DNA of 5,181 nt from contig JAHIYS010000182.1 in NCBI GenBank assembly GCA_018814965.1, positions 1 to 5,181 on the forward strand. The letters run 5' to 3'. The notes under the pieces were generated by a model. The model was not told the DNA's origin and did no database searches. It saw only the letters and a list, made by a program, of their open reading frames with translations. This stretch comes from Gammaproteobacteria bacterium (GTDB lineage: Bacteria; Pseudomonadota; Gammaproteobacteria; UBA9339). Position 1 is the stretch's first letter; every line of letters starts with the position of its first letter. Both the position numbers and the translations under genes were made by a program. This document shows positions 1-5,181 of this stretch, piece after piece.

Positions 1-1
1 A

Positions 2-1057
2 TCAAGGAATGACCAGGTAGTAACCGATTTAAAACTCTGGGTCCGTGATGCTTTTGATTGTCTTGACGAAAATCTAAAAAAGTTGCAGCTAACTTTAATT
101 GCTAAAGCAAAGTTACATTCGGATACAATTATGCCAGGGTTTACCCATTTACAATCAGCACAACCAGTGACATTTGGGCACCATCTAATGGCTTATTTTG
201 AAATGTTTAAAAGGGATAGAAGTAGAATTAAAGATGCTCGAAGTAGACTTAATGAATGTCCTTTGGGTGCGGCTGCTCTTGCTGGCACATCTTTTCCTAT
301 TGATAGACATATGGTGGCTAAAGAGCTTGGGTTTGATGTTCCTGCTGCTAATTCACTTGATAGTGTTTCTGATCGTGATTTTGTACTTGAATATTTAAGC
401 GTAACATCAATATGTGTTATCCATTTATCAAGATTAGCTGAAGAGATGATTCTTTGGTGTTCTAAACAATTTGGTTTTATAAAGTTATCAGATGAATTTA
501 GTACAGGGAGTTCAATTATGCCGCAAAAACGTAATCCAGATGCGGCGGAGCTTATAAGGGCAAAGTCAGGGCGAGTGGTGGGGAATCTAAACACTATGCT
601 TGTAGTGATGAAAGGGTTACCGTTGGCTTATTCTAAAGATATGCAGGAAGATAAAGAACCACTTTTTGATACGCATGATACCCTCGTTTTATCTCTAGCT
701 GCAATGATTGGGATGATTGGCGATATGGTGGTAGATAAGGAAAAAATGTTTCTTGCAGCTTTAGTTGGTCACTCGACTGCAACCGATATGGCAGATTGGT
801 TGGTAAAAAAACATAATTTTTCTTTTCGCGATGCTCACATGATTGTTGGTAAAATCGTTAAAGCTGCTGAAGCTCGTGGTTGTGAGTTAAAAGATCTTGA
901 TTTGTTATCAATGAGAAAGATTGAGCCTAAAATAACCAAAGTGATTTATGATATTCTCGATGTGGAGGCTTCAGTTAAGAGTAAAACTAGTTTTGGTGGC
1001 ACCTCCCCCAAGAGGGTTAAAGAAGCAATAAAAAAGGCTAAAATAAAAGGGATCTGA
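2..1057 (+). CDS. argH: Argininosuccinate lyase, 5'-truncated by window edge
   Basis: This enzyme cleaves argininosuccinate to arginine and fumarate, the last step of arginine biosynthesis, in the cytosol. The reading frame is open from base 2 and begins with SRNDQV, a motif conserved near residue 115 of full-length ArgH. The visible 351 codons therefore lack about 110 N-terminal residues, and the first potential start inside the window (TTG at 83) is not the real start. The catalytic-histidine segment PGFTHLQSAQP is seen (His at bases 146-148). The fumarase/aspartase-superfamily loop GSSIMPQKRNP, which carries the catalytic serine, starts at base 506. A C-terminal SFGGTSPKRV segment matches the family tail. 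The fold is a mostly helical homotetramer. The signature loop and following residues (KRNPDAAELIRAK, then LPLAYSKDMQEDKEP) resemble alphaproteobacterial ArgH more than the E. coli form, by recall. No argG or other arg gene is visible downstream. The gene ends in TGA and no clear terminator follows. Confidence 0.96.
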   Translation, partial: SRNDQVVTDLKLWVRDAFDCLDENLKKLQLTLIAKAKLHSDTIMPGFTHLQSAQPVTFGHHLMAYFEMFKRDRSRIKDARSRLNECPLGAAALAGTSFPIDRHMVAKELGFDVPAANSLDSVSDRDFVLEYLSVTSICVIHLSRLAEEMILWCSKQFGFIKLSDEFSTGSSIMPQKRNPDAAELIRAKSGRVVGNLNTMLVVMKGLPLAYSKDMQEDKEPLFDTHDTLVLSLAAMIGMIGDMVVDKEKMFLAALVGHSTATDMADWLVKKHNFSFRDAHMIVGKIVKAAEARGCELKDLDLLSMRKIEPKITKVIYDILDVEASVKSKTSFGGTSPKRVKEAIKKAKIKGI

Positions 1058-1181
1058 CTCCTCCTGTCCTTCTGTTTTTGGTGCTATAAGCCCATCGGTA
1101 ATAAACACTATTTATAGAATTCGTTAAGCAAAACTTAATAATTACCTGCTACATTGTATTTTGTTTTATTAATTTGGCGCT

Positions 1182-1212
1182 GTCATTGAGAGTTGTAGGC
1201 GAAGCTACCCAG
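1182..1212 (+). repeat. Degenerate GTCATTG...GCGAAGC...CCAG intergenic repeat
   Basis: The 31-base block begins GTCATTGAGAG, has GGCGAAGC in the middle and ends ACCCAG. It resembles the dispersed intergenic repeats of the form GTCATTGCGAG...GCGAAGC...ATCCAG that occur in many copies in diverse AT-rich bacterial genomes (from memory). Several positions have drifted. A short internal inverted repeat, GTAG/CTAC around GCGAAG, remains at its centre. Only one copy is in the window, so repetition cannot be shown here. An isolated chance resemblance is possible. Confidence 0.4.
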
Positions 1213-1228
1213 AAATATTAAACATTTT

Positions 1229-1255
1229 TACTTCTGCTATTAAATGCAGTAAGTA
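1229..1255. other. Bulged stem-loop of unknown role
   Basis: TACTTCTGC at 1229-1237 pairs with GCAG plus AAGTA at 1246-1255, with one bulged T at 1250 and an eight-base loop TATTAAAT. Neither side has the T-tract of an intrinsic terminator, and it lies nearly 190 bases upstream of the next start codon. It could be part of a decayed repeat, an mRNA leader structure, or chance in AT-rich DNA. Confidence 0.3.
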
Positions 1256-1304
1256 GTAATTACGATATTATGATTTGATTAGTATAGGTATATTCACTAG
1301 GTTT

Positions 1305-1382
1305 TTATAAAAAACCATCTGCGGCTTCTTCAAGTTTTCTAGCAAGAGGATGTCTTGGAAATAAAATGATGAATTGTTTCAA
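1305..1382 (-). pseudogene. Possible C-terminal remnant of an unidentified gene
   Basis: Read on the minus strand from TTG at 1382 to TAA at 1305, 25 codons give a protein-like tail containing FPRHPLARKLEEAADGF. The mixture of charged, Ala/Leu and Gly residues looks more like real coding sequence than the Phe/Leu/Lys/Asn-rich peptides that AT-rich non-coding DNA usually gives. Upstream in the same frame there is a TGA, and beyond it only low-complexity Phe/Leu/Ile sequence, so no intact gene exists. The stop codon lies in the GGTTTTT/AAAAACC hairpin. I do not recognise the family. It may equally be a chance reading frame. Confidence 0.25.
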
Positions 1383-1441
1383 TCAGTCAGGTAGGATAAA
1401 GAGGAAAGGACTAATAGTAAATTTTAAAAAAGGTAAAAAAT

Positions 1442-2104
1442 ATGTTACATAATAAAATCTTGATAGGTGTTGTAATTTTGATGGCGGGGCAGAGTGTTTT
1501 CGCTGCTAAAAATTCTTTGGCTGATTATAAATCTGGTTTTTATCTTGGTGCTCAGGCAGGTTATGCGAGCACAGGATATGGAAGTGGACCGGAAGATTAT
1601 ATGAGCCAAGAACATGGTGGAACTAAGAATATATCTAAAAGCGATTTTGGTGGTAGGTTATTTGTAGGCTACAGTTTTATTCCTTATTTTAGTTTAGAAT
1701 CCGGATGGACATATTATCCTCGTAATAAATATCTAGGGTACGATTATTGTACTCTTACGACCGGTTTTAATACTATTGATTTAATGGCAAAAGCTATTTT
1801 ACCCTTAGAGCGTTTATCCCCTCAATTTGTTGGTTGGAACGTATATGGCAAATTAGGTGCTGCTATCACGGTAATGAAGGATGGAGCAACCAATAAAAAA
1901 GATGATAAAAAAGTTATTGTTTTACCCGCATATGGTCTTGGTGTTGGGTACAATTTTACTGATCATATTGGTGTTGACCTGTCTTGGTTTGGAGTATATA
2001 GCAGTAAGAATGTTAAGGTTAGATTAGATGGAGATACATCTAATACTATGTATATAAAGCCACATGGTAATATTGTGGCTCTAGGTCTTACCTATAAATT
2101 TTAG
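1442..2104 (+). CDS. Small OmpA-like outer-membrane beta-barrel protein
   Basis: The 220-residue product is predicted to be exported and inserted in the outer membrane. Residues 1-21 are a Sec signal peptide: Lys5, the hydrophobic core ILIGVVILMAG, and likely cleavage after Val-Phe-Ala21. The mature part shows alternating aromatic/glycine strands typical of eight-stranded barrels: about 32-43, 69-78, 82-92, 110-119, 131-144, 158-170, 175-187 and 209-220. It ends in LTYKF, with the C-terminal Phe used by the BAM insertion machinery. There is no peptidoglycan-binding OmpA C-terminal domain, so this is a barrel-only protein of the OmpA-like/OmpW-like superfold. The loops at about 44-67 and 190-205 are probably surface exposed. 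The ATG is supported by AAAAAAGG eight bases upstream and by the signal peptide. It appears monocistronic, with a terminator directly downstream. Its exact role (porin, adhesin or structural) cannot be told from sequence. Confidence 0.85.
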   Translation: MLHNKILIGVVILMAGQSVFAAKNSLADYKSGFYLGAQAGYASTGYGSGPEDYMSQEHGGTKNISKSDFGGRLFVGYSFIPYFSLESGWTYYPRNKYLGYDYCTLTTGFNTIDLMAKAILPLERLSPQFVGWNVYGKLGAAITVMKDGATNKKDDKKVIVLPAYGLGVGYNFTDHIGVDLSWFGVYSSKNVKVRLDGDTSNTMYIKPHGNIVALGLTYKF

Positions 2105-2132
2105 TTTAGCTACACTATTATCTGTTTTTATA

Positions 2133-2163
2133 AAAGGGGCTATCTTGGCCCCTTTATTTTTTT
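2133..2163. terminator. Intrinsic terminator between convergent genes
   Basis: AAAGGGGC (2133-2140) pairs perfectly with GCCCCTTT (2148-2155) around a seven-base loop. On the + strand an A and then seven T's follow, a strong Rho-independent terminator for the outer-membrane protein gene. On the minus strand the same hairpin is followed by TATAAAAA, a poorer U-tract, so termination of the convergent thiamine pyrophosphokinase transcript is probably weaker. The hairpin's right arm contains part of the pyrophosphokinase stop codon (2154-2156). Confidence 0.9.
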
Positions 2164-2813
2164 AATTTGCTTATTGGTTGCCGGTTTAAAATCAGTAATA
2201 ATTTTCCAGATTCAAACGAAATCTTTACTTTTTTATTTTTAAACTTATTGGATAACGTCAGAGAATCACCCATTTTAAGATTGTAATTTTTAAGTGGATA
2301 TTTGCTGCCGGTGATAGTTAGATTTTTAACGATTCCACCATAAGCTTGCAGGGAAAAAGTTTGATTTGGTTTTCCAGAAATTGTAGTCGAAGTTTTAAGC
2401 AGAGTGATGGTTTGGTAATCATCTTTTAGACAAGCTTTGATATTTAATTTTAAACAATCATCTAACAGTCCAATGGCTCCTAAGAGATGATCTATTCTTT
2501 TGCCACCAAGTGCTCCCAAAAAGACTGTTTCTTTGGCTTTTAACTTTTTGGCTATTTTTAATGCAAGATTAGCATCAGTTAAGTCCTTTTCAATAGGATA
2601 ACGTTTAATTGGGATGTTTTTCTTGATCCAAGCTTTCAATATTTTTTTGTCTATGGAGTCAAAGTCGCCAATCAAATAATCCGGAGTGATTTTATACTTC
2701 CATAGACAATTAGCCCCGCTATCAGCTGCGATTATAATGCTATCTTGACAGATCTCTTTTGTTATTAGCTTTTTTGATGGTGGTGTACCACCAGTAACAA
2801 TTATTGTTTTCAT
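2154..2813 (-). CDS. thiN: Thiamine pyrophosphokinase
   Basis: The enzyme transfers pyrophosphate from ATP to thiamine, making thiamine diphosphate in one step; this is a salvage reaction in the cytosol. The 219 residues match the usual bacterial length. The catalytic N-domain shows the family motifs in order: AADSGAN at 29-35, PDYLIGDFDSI at 44-54 (Mg/ATP-binding acidic cluster), KDLTDANLAL at 76-85, and LGALGGKRIDH at 99-109. The C-terminal beta domain that closes over thiamine shows GSKYPL at 169-174, LSN at 187-189 and SGKLLLI at 202-208. The ATG start is favoured because MKTIIVTGG matches the family N-terminus. A GAGG sequence lies only two bases before it, which is unusually close. The product is rich in lysine, in line with the AT-rich DNA. 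It is divergent from surE and convergent with the outer-membrane gene, and no TPP-riboswitch-like leader fits in the 68-base spacer. I found no convincing promoter on its strand. Confidence 0.93.
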   Translation of the reverse strand: MKTIIVTGGTPPSKKLITKEICQDSIIIAADSGANCLWKYKITPDYLIGDFDSIDKKILKAWIKKNIPIKRYPIEKDLTDANLALKIAKKLKAKETVFLGALGGKRIDHLLGAIGLLDDCLKLNIKACLKDDYQTITLLKTSTTISGKPNQTFSLQAYGGIVKNLTITGSKYPLKNYNLKMGDSLTLSNKFKNKKVKISFESGKLLLILNRQPISKLKK

Positions 2814-2822
2814 AACCTCAAT

Positions 2823-2851
2823 TTTACACCTAACTCTAAAAACGGTATAGT
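2823..2851 (+). promoter_or_regulatory. Sigma70-type promoter for surE
   Basis: TTTACA at 2823-2828 and TATAGT at 2846-2851 are separated by exactly 17 bases, and each differs from consensus at one position. Transcription would begin near 2858, giving a leader of about 24 bases that contains AAAAGG five bases before the surE ATG. The promoter lies in the divergent spacer, so polymerase bound here would sit close to the start of the oppositely oriented pyrophosphokinase gene. Assigned by eye only. Confidence 0.65.
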
Positions 2852-2881
2852 GGCAAACAAAATAAACAATAAAAGGTAAAT

Positions 2882-3646
2882 ATGAAGATATTAATCAGTA
2901 ATGATGATGGCGTGTATGCTCTAGGTATAACTAGCTTAGCTTCAGAAATAGCAAAGATTGCTGAGATAACTGTTATAGCTCCTGATCGTAATCGTAGCGG
3001 CGCTAGTAACTCTCTTAGTGTGCAAACCCCAGTTAGATTGCAACAATTAACAAATGGCTTTTATAGTGTAACTGGTACCCCAACTGATTGTGTTCACTTG
3101 GCAGTTACCGGGTTATTTCAAACCAAATTTGATATGGTGATATCTGGAATTAATGCCGGCGCAAATCTTGGTGATGATGTTTTATATTCTGGTACCGTAG
3201 CGGCTGCAACTGAGGGCGGAATTCTTGGATTACCATCTGTTGCTTTTTCCCTGGTTGGCAAAGATCCACAAAAAAATTATGACACCGCAGCATTAGTAGC
3301 TAGACAGATCATTGAGCGACTTAAGAAAGAACCTTTGCCACATGCTACGATACTTAATGTTAATATCCCTGATATTACTATTGACGAGTTAGAAGGCTTT
3401 GAATTGACCCGTCTGGGTAAAAGGCATCCAGCACAACCTGCTATTAAAGCTCTTGATCCTCGCGGCTATCCAGTATATTGGATAGGTGCTTCAGGTCTAG
3501 AAGAGGATGCTGGTCCTGGTACCGATTTCCATGCGATTAAAGAAAATAAAGTGTCTATAACGCCAATCCAAATTGATATGACTAATTATGATGCTTTTGA
3601 GCAAGTTAAGGCTTGGACTTCAGGATTGATGGTTTGCAAAAAGTAA
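2882..3646 (+). CDS. surE: 5'/3'-nucleotidase SurE
   Basis: SurE is a metal-dependent phosphatase that removes phosphate from nucleoside 5'- and 3'-monophosphates and can trim short polyphosphate; it is linked to stationary-phase and stress survival. The 254 residues match the E. coli length (253). The N-terminal ISNDDG carries metal ligands Asp8 and Asp9. APDRNRSGASNS at 33-44 contains ligand Ser39. SGINAGANLGDDVLYSGTV at 88-106 contains ligand Asn91 and the conserved tyrosine-SGT loop. The catalytic set is thus complete. The ATG has a good AAAAGG ribosome-binding site and a strong upstream promoter. In many proteobacteria surE is followed by pcm (protein repair methyltransferase) and nlpD. 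Here pcm is absent and the nlpD-like gene begins 68 bases downstream. Confidence 0.97.
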   Translation: MKILISNDDGVYALGITSLASEIAKIAEITVIAPDRNRSGASNSLSVQTPVRLQQLTNGFYSVTGTPTDCVHLAVTGLFQTKFDMVISGINAGANLGDDVLYSGTVAAATEGGILGLPSVAFSLVGKDPQKNYDTAALVARQIIERLKKEPLPHATILNVNIPDITIDELEGFELTRLGKRHPAQPAIKALDPRGYPVYWIGASGLEEDAGPGTDFHAIKENKVSITPIQIDMTNYDAFEQVKAWTSGLMVCKK

Positions 3647-3679
3647 GGTTGATATAAAATGGATAAAGGGCGCAGCTAT

Positions 3680-3708
3680 TTATCAGCATAAAAGATTGGG
3701 TATATACT
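3680..3708 (+). promoter_or_regulatory. Candidate internal promoter for the nlpD-like gene
   Basis: TTATCA (3680-3685) and TATACT (3703-3708) are 17 bases apart; the -10 has one mismatch and the -35 two. The start site would fall at or within a base or two of the ATG at 3715, so the transcript would be leaderless or nearly so. That would agree with the absence of a recognisable Shine-Dalgarno before this ATG. A competing reading is TTTGCA at 3633 with TAAAAT at 3655 (spacer 16), which would give a normal leader of about 50 bases. Readthrough from surE is also possible. Confidence 0.35.
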
Positions 3709-3714
3709 AATAAA

Positions 3715-4431
3715 ATGAAATGGCATGCACAATACCTTTCGGCATTACTTTTAATAATATTATTTTCTGGTTGCGCTAAACCACGACATATTAAATTGCC
3801 ACCTGTTACTGAAGGGTGGCATAAATCATCTGCTGTAAAAAATGCATATATCGTCCAACCAAAAGATACTCTGTATTCTATTGCTTGGGCTTTTGGCGTA
3901 GACTATAGATATCTGGCAACAATAAACAATATTAAACCTCCATATGCTCTTCGTCGTGGCCAGAGGTTGCATATAGCCTCATCAGTGAAGCCGCGCAAAA
4001 AGAAGCAGGCGCGGGCTAAGATCGAGTTTGTTCGTGATGTTACTAATATCAAGCCGATAAAGGGATGGTCTTGGCCGACTGTGGGTAAAGTGATATCAAA
4101 CTTTAATAATAAAAATGGTGGCAATAAGGGGATAGACATCATGGGTCGTTTCGGTCAGCCTATATTAGCTAGTAATCAGGGTGAGGTTGTATATAGTGGT
4201 GTCGGAATTCGTAGTTATGGCAAGCTAATTATTATTAAGCATAATGATGATTACTTGAGCGCTTATGCTTATAACAAACAAATGTTAGTAGCTGAAGGGC
4301 AGAAAATAAAAGTAGGGCAGAAGATAGCTACAATGGGGTATGACAATGATGAGCGTCCTTGTTTACATTTTGAAGTACGTCGTTTTGGCAAACCAGTTAA
4401 TCCACTATTGTATTTGCCACGAAAACCATGA
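3715..4431 (+). CDS. nlpD: NlpD-type lipoprotein, LysM plus degenerate LytM/M23
   Basis: This is a predicted outer-membrane lipoprotein that, like NlpD, would activate a cell-wall amidase (AmiC in E. coli) at the division septum rather than cut peptidoglycan itself. Residues 1-20 are a lipoprotein signal ending in LFSGC, with Cys20 the lipidated residue; Ala at +2 is not an inner-membrane retention signal. A LysM peptidoglycan-binding domain spans about 45-87 (YIVQPKDTLYSIAWAFGV start). A very basic linker follows at 92-102. The M23/LytM domain spans about 128-234. Of the zinc and catalytic positions, Asp141 and His218 remain, but the first His is Asn137 (NKGID), the active-site His is Tyr186 (AYAYN) and the first His of HxH is Cys216. 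This supports a non-enzymatic role. No clear Shine-Dalgarno precedes the ATG; the start is fixed by the signal peptide. The stop overlaps the recO start as ATGA. At 238 residues it is shorter than E. coli NlpD, with a reduced linker. Confidence 0.93.
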   Translation: MKWHAQYLSALLLIILFSGCAKPRHIKLPPVTEGWHKSSAVKNAYIVQPKDTLYSIAWAFGVDYRYLATINNIKPPYALRRGQRLHIASSVKPRKKKQARAKIEFVRDVTNIKPIKGWSWPTVGKVISNFNNKNGGNKGIDIMGRFGQPILASNQGEVVYSGVGIRSYGKLIIIKHNDDYLSAYAYNKQMLVAEGQKIKVGQKIATMGYDNDERPCLHFEVRRFGKPVNPLLYLPRKP

Positions 4432-5156
4432 GCATCAATAAAGTGATTTTACACCCAGCTTTTGTTTTACACACCCGTCCTTATCGTGATACGAGTCTTT
4501 TGGTTGAATTGTTTACCAAACAAGATGGCAGGCTAACGGTGGTTGCTCGTAGTGCTCGCGGTATGAAGTCAAGATTTAAAGGGATCTTAATGCCATTTTT
4601 ACCCTTGCTAGTTTCTTTTAGCGGGAAAACTGATTTACGGAGTTTGCAACAAGCAGAAGTAAATGGCCAGAGCTATGAACTCAAGCATGATACCCTTCTT
4701 AGTGGTTTTTATTTAAATGAATTATTGATGAGATTGCTGCATTCTCATGAAGCGTATCCTAAAGTTTATCAAGCGTATCAAAATACTCTTGCTGACTTAG
4801 CTTGCTCTAAAATGCCAGAGGTTGAGCTGAGATTATTTGAGATGTGTTTGCTTTCTAATTTAGGTTATGGTCTACATTTGGATAAAACCATGGGCAATGA
4901 TCCAGTGTTGCCTGAAAAGCAGTATGCTTTTGAATTTGGTTGTGGCTTATGTCAGGCTAAAGCAAATCATCCTTCAAATTTTTTAGGAAAAAACTTATTG
5001 GCGCTTCATAGAGGAGATTTAAGCAATAAAGAAGAGTTGCGTGATGCCAAACGCTTATTGCGACCGGTGTTGGCAAATTTACTTGGTAATAAGCCTTTAA
5101 AGAGTAGGGAGTTATTTGGTTCTAAAATATGTAATTGTAAGCCTGCTGGGAAGTGA
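4428..5156 (+). CDS. recO: DNA repair protein RecO
   Basis: RecO works with RecR (and RecF) to load RecA onto SSB-coated single-stranded DNA and to anneal strands during gap repair. The 242 residues equal the E. coli length. The N-terminal OB-fold covers about 6-80 (AFVLHTRPYRDTSLLVELFT, then GRLTVVARSARG, then LMPFLPLLVSF). The helical C-terminal domain follows, with GFYLNELLMRLL at 93-104, LFEMCLLSNLGYG at 136-148 and the family tail KPLKSRELF at 222-230. The ATG overlaps the nlpD stop (ATGA) and has no Shine-Dalgarno of its own, so translation is probably coupled to nlpD. The four-cysteine zinc finger of many non-gamma RecO proteins is not complete: only Cys172/Cys175 occur in that region, with an extra Cys235/Cys237 pair near the end. 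Its placement next to nlpD is unusual; recO more often lies by era and pdxJ. Confidence 0.95.
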   Translation: MSINKVILHPAFVLHTRPYRDTSLLVELFTKQDGRLTVVARSARGMKSRFKGILMPFLPLLVSFSGKTDLRSLQQAEVNGQSYELKHDTLLSGFYLNELLMRLLHSHEAYPKVYQAYQNTLADLACSKMPEVELRLFEMCLLSNLGYGLHLDKTMGNDPVLPEKQYAFEFGCGLCQAKANHPSNFLGKNLLALHRGDLSNKEELRDAKRLLRPVLANLLGNKPLKSRELFGSKICNCKPAGK

Positions 5157-5164
5157 TTTGTAAA

Positions 5165-5181
5165 AAGGGTTTTTAGTGGTG
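5165..5181 (+). promoter_or_regulatory. Possible ribosome-binding site and GTG start of next gene
   Basis: AAGGG at 5165-5169 is followed after six bases by GTG at 5176 (and another GTG at 5179). This spacing fits initiation of a gene that continues past the window, 19 bases after the recO stop. The same bases form a TAAAAA/TTTTTA inverted repeat around GGG (5161-5175), which is too weak for a convincing terminator. With only two codons visible the gene cannot be named. Confidence 0.25.

Larger units (their letters stand above)
1058..1441. other. Long intergenic region without an intact gene
   Basis: These 384 bases separate argH from the outer-membrane protein gene. No frame on either strand gives a convincing intact gene. 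The region is AT-rich and contains a degenerate repeat-like block (1182-1212), a bulged hairpin (1229-1255), a GGTTTTT/AAAAACC hairpin (1300-1316) and a short minus-strand coding-like stretch (1305-1382). A short inverted repeat TTAAG/CTTAA lies at 1124-1138. I found no convincing sigma70 promoter for the downstream gene. The best attempt, TTGTTT at 1374 with GATAAA at 1395, has a spacer of only 15. The mix of repeat and remnant suggests decayed sequence rather than a structured regulatory region. Confidence 0.7.

Noticed and set aside
198..398. 66-codon + strand frame inside argH
   Set aside because: It is a leucine/valine-rich out-of-frame shadow of argH. A hydrophobic peptide is expected from this frame shift.
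193..594. 133-codon open frame on the minus strand
   Set aside because: It lies wholly inside argH, whose frame carries unmistakable family motifs. The minus-strand translation is a serine/leucine-rich shadow with no recognisable domain.
1046..1077. Possible terminator after argH (AAGGG with TCCTT followed by GTTTTT)
   Set aside because: The stem is only five pairs including a G-T wobble, with a loop of about 16 bases, and the T-run is short. Too weak to call.
2814..2881. Minus-strand promoter for the pyrophosphokinase gene
   Set aside because: Candidates such as TTGTTT with TAGAGT at spacer 16 match only about half of the consensus positions. Nothing stands out from AT-rich background.
3659..3691. 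Ten-codon ORF (MDKGRSYLSA) between surE and nlpD, considered as a leader peptide
   Set aside because: Its nearest AAGG is too far upstream for good initiation, and there is no attenuator hairpin or codon run that would suggest a leader-peptide mechanism.
3903..4142. 79-codon minus-strand open frame
   Set aside because: It is antisense to the nlpD-like gene across its LysM-to-LytM region and has no independent coding signs.
1..5181. Search for CRISPR, tRNA, insertion sequences, toxin-antitoxin or defence genes
   Set aside because: No direct-repeat array, tRNA-like fold, transposase motif, or small overlapping toxin-antitoxin pair was seen on either strand. The intact genes are housekeeping or envelope genes.

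Overview
This is an AT-rich window from a Gram-negative bacterium. Three genes (surE, an nlpD-like lipoprotein gene and recO) look gammaproteobacterial. A short OmpA-like outer-membrane barrel protein and a single-domain thiamine pyrophosphokinase are also present. Together these hint at a host-associated lineage, something like the Legionellales, but that placement is inference. No rRNA or other phylogenetic marker is in view.

Layout, left to right. The left edge cuts argH (argininosuccinate lyase, + strand), of which about the last three quarters are visible. A gap of about 380 bases (1058-1441) follows. It holds no intact gene, but it has a degenerate copy of what looks like a dispersed intergenic repeat, two hairpins, and on the minus strand a stretch of about 25 codons that reads like the decayed end of a protein. 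Next comes a small outer-membrane beta-barrel gene (+). It converges on a thiamine pyrophosphokinase gene (-), and one intrinsic terminator hairpin sits between them and contains the pyrophosphokinase stop codon. A 68-base divergent spacer with a good sigma70-type promoter leads into surE (+). After another 68 bases comes a lipoprotein gene with LysM and degenerate M23/LytM domains (NlpD type, +). It overlaps recO (+) by four bases. The last 25 bases may carry the ribosome-binding site and GTG start of the next gene.

How the genes relate: surE, nlpD and recO are co-directional and close enough to be one transcription unit. It joins a nucleotidase, a divisome-linked amidase activator and a recombination mediator. 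In many gammaproteobacteria nlpD is followed by rpoS, and recO sits near era and pdxJ. Here recO directly abuts nlpD, which is the most notable feature of gene order in the window. The pyrophosphokinase points to thiamine salvage, and argH is the last step of arginine synthesis. I see no mobile element, CRISPR array, tRNA or rRNA, and no evidence of a new multi-gene system. The findings are mostly local oddities of domain chemistry, gene order and intergenic structure.
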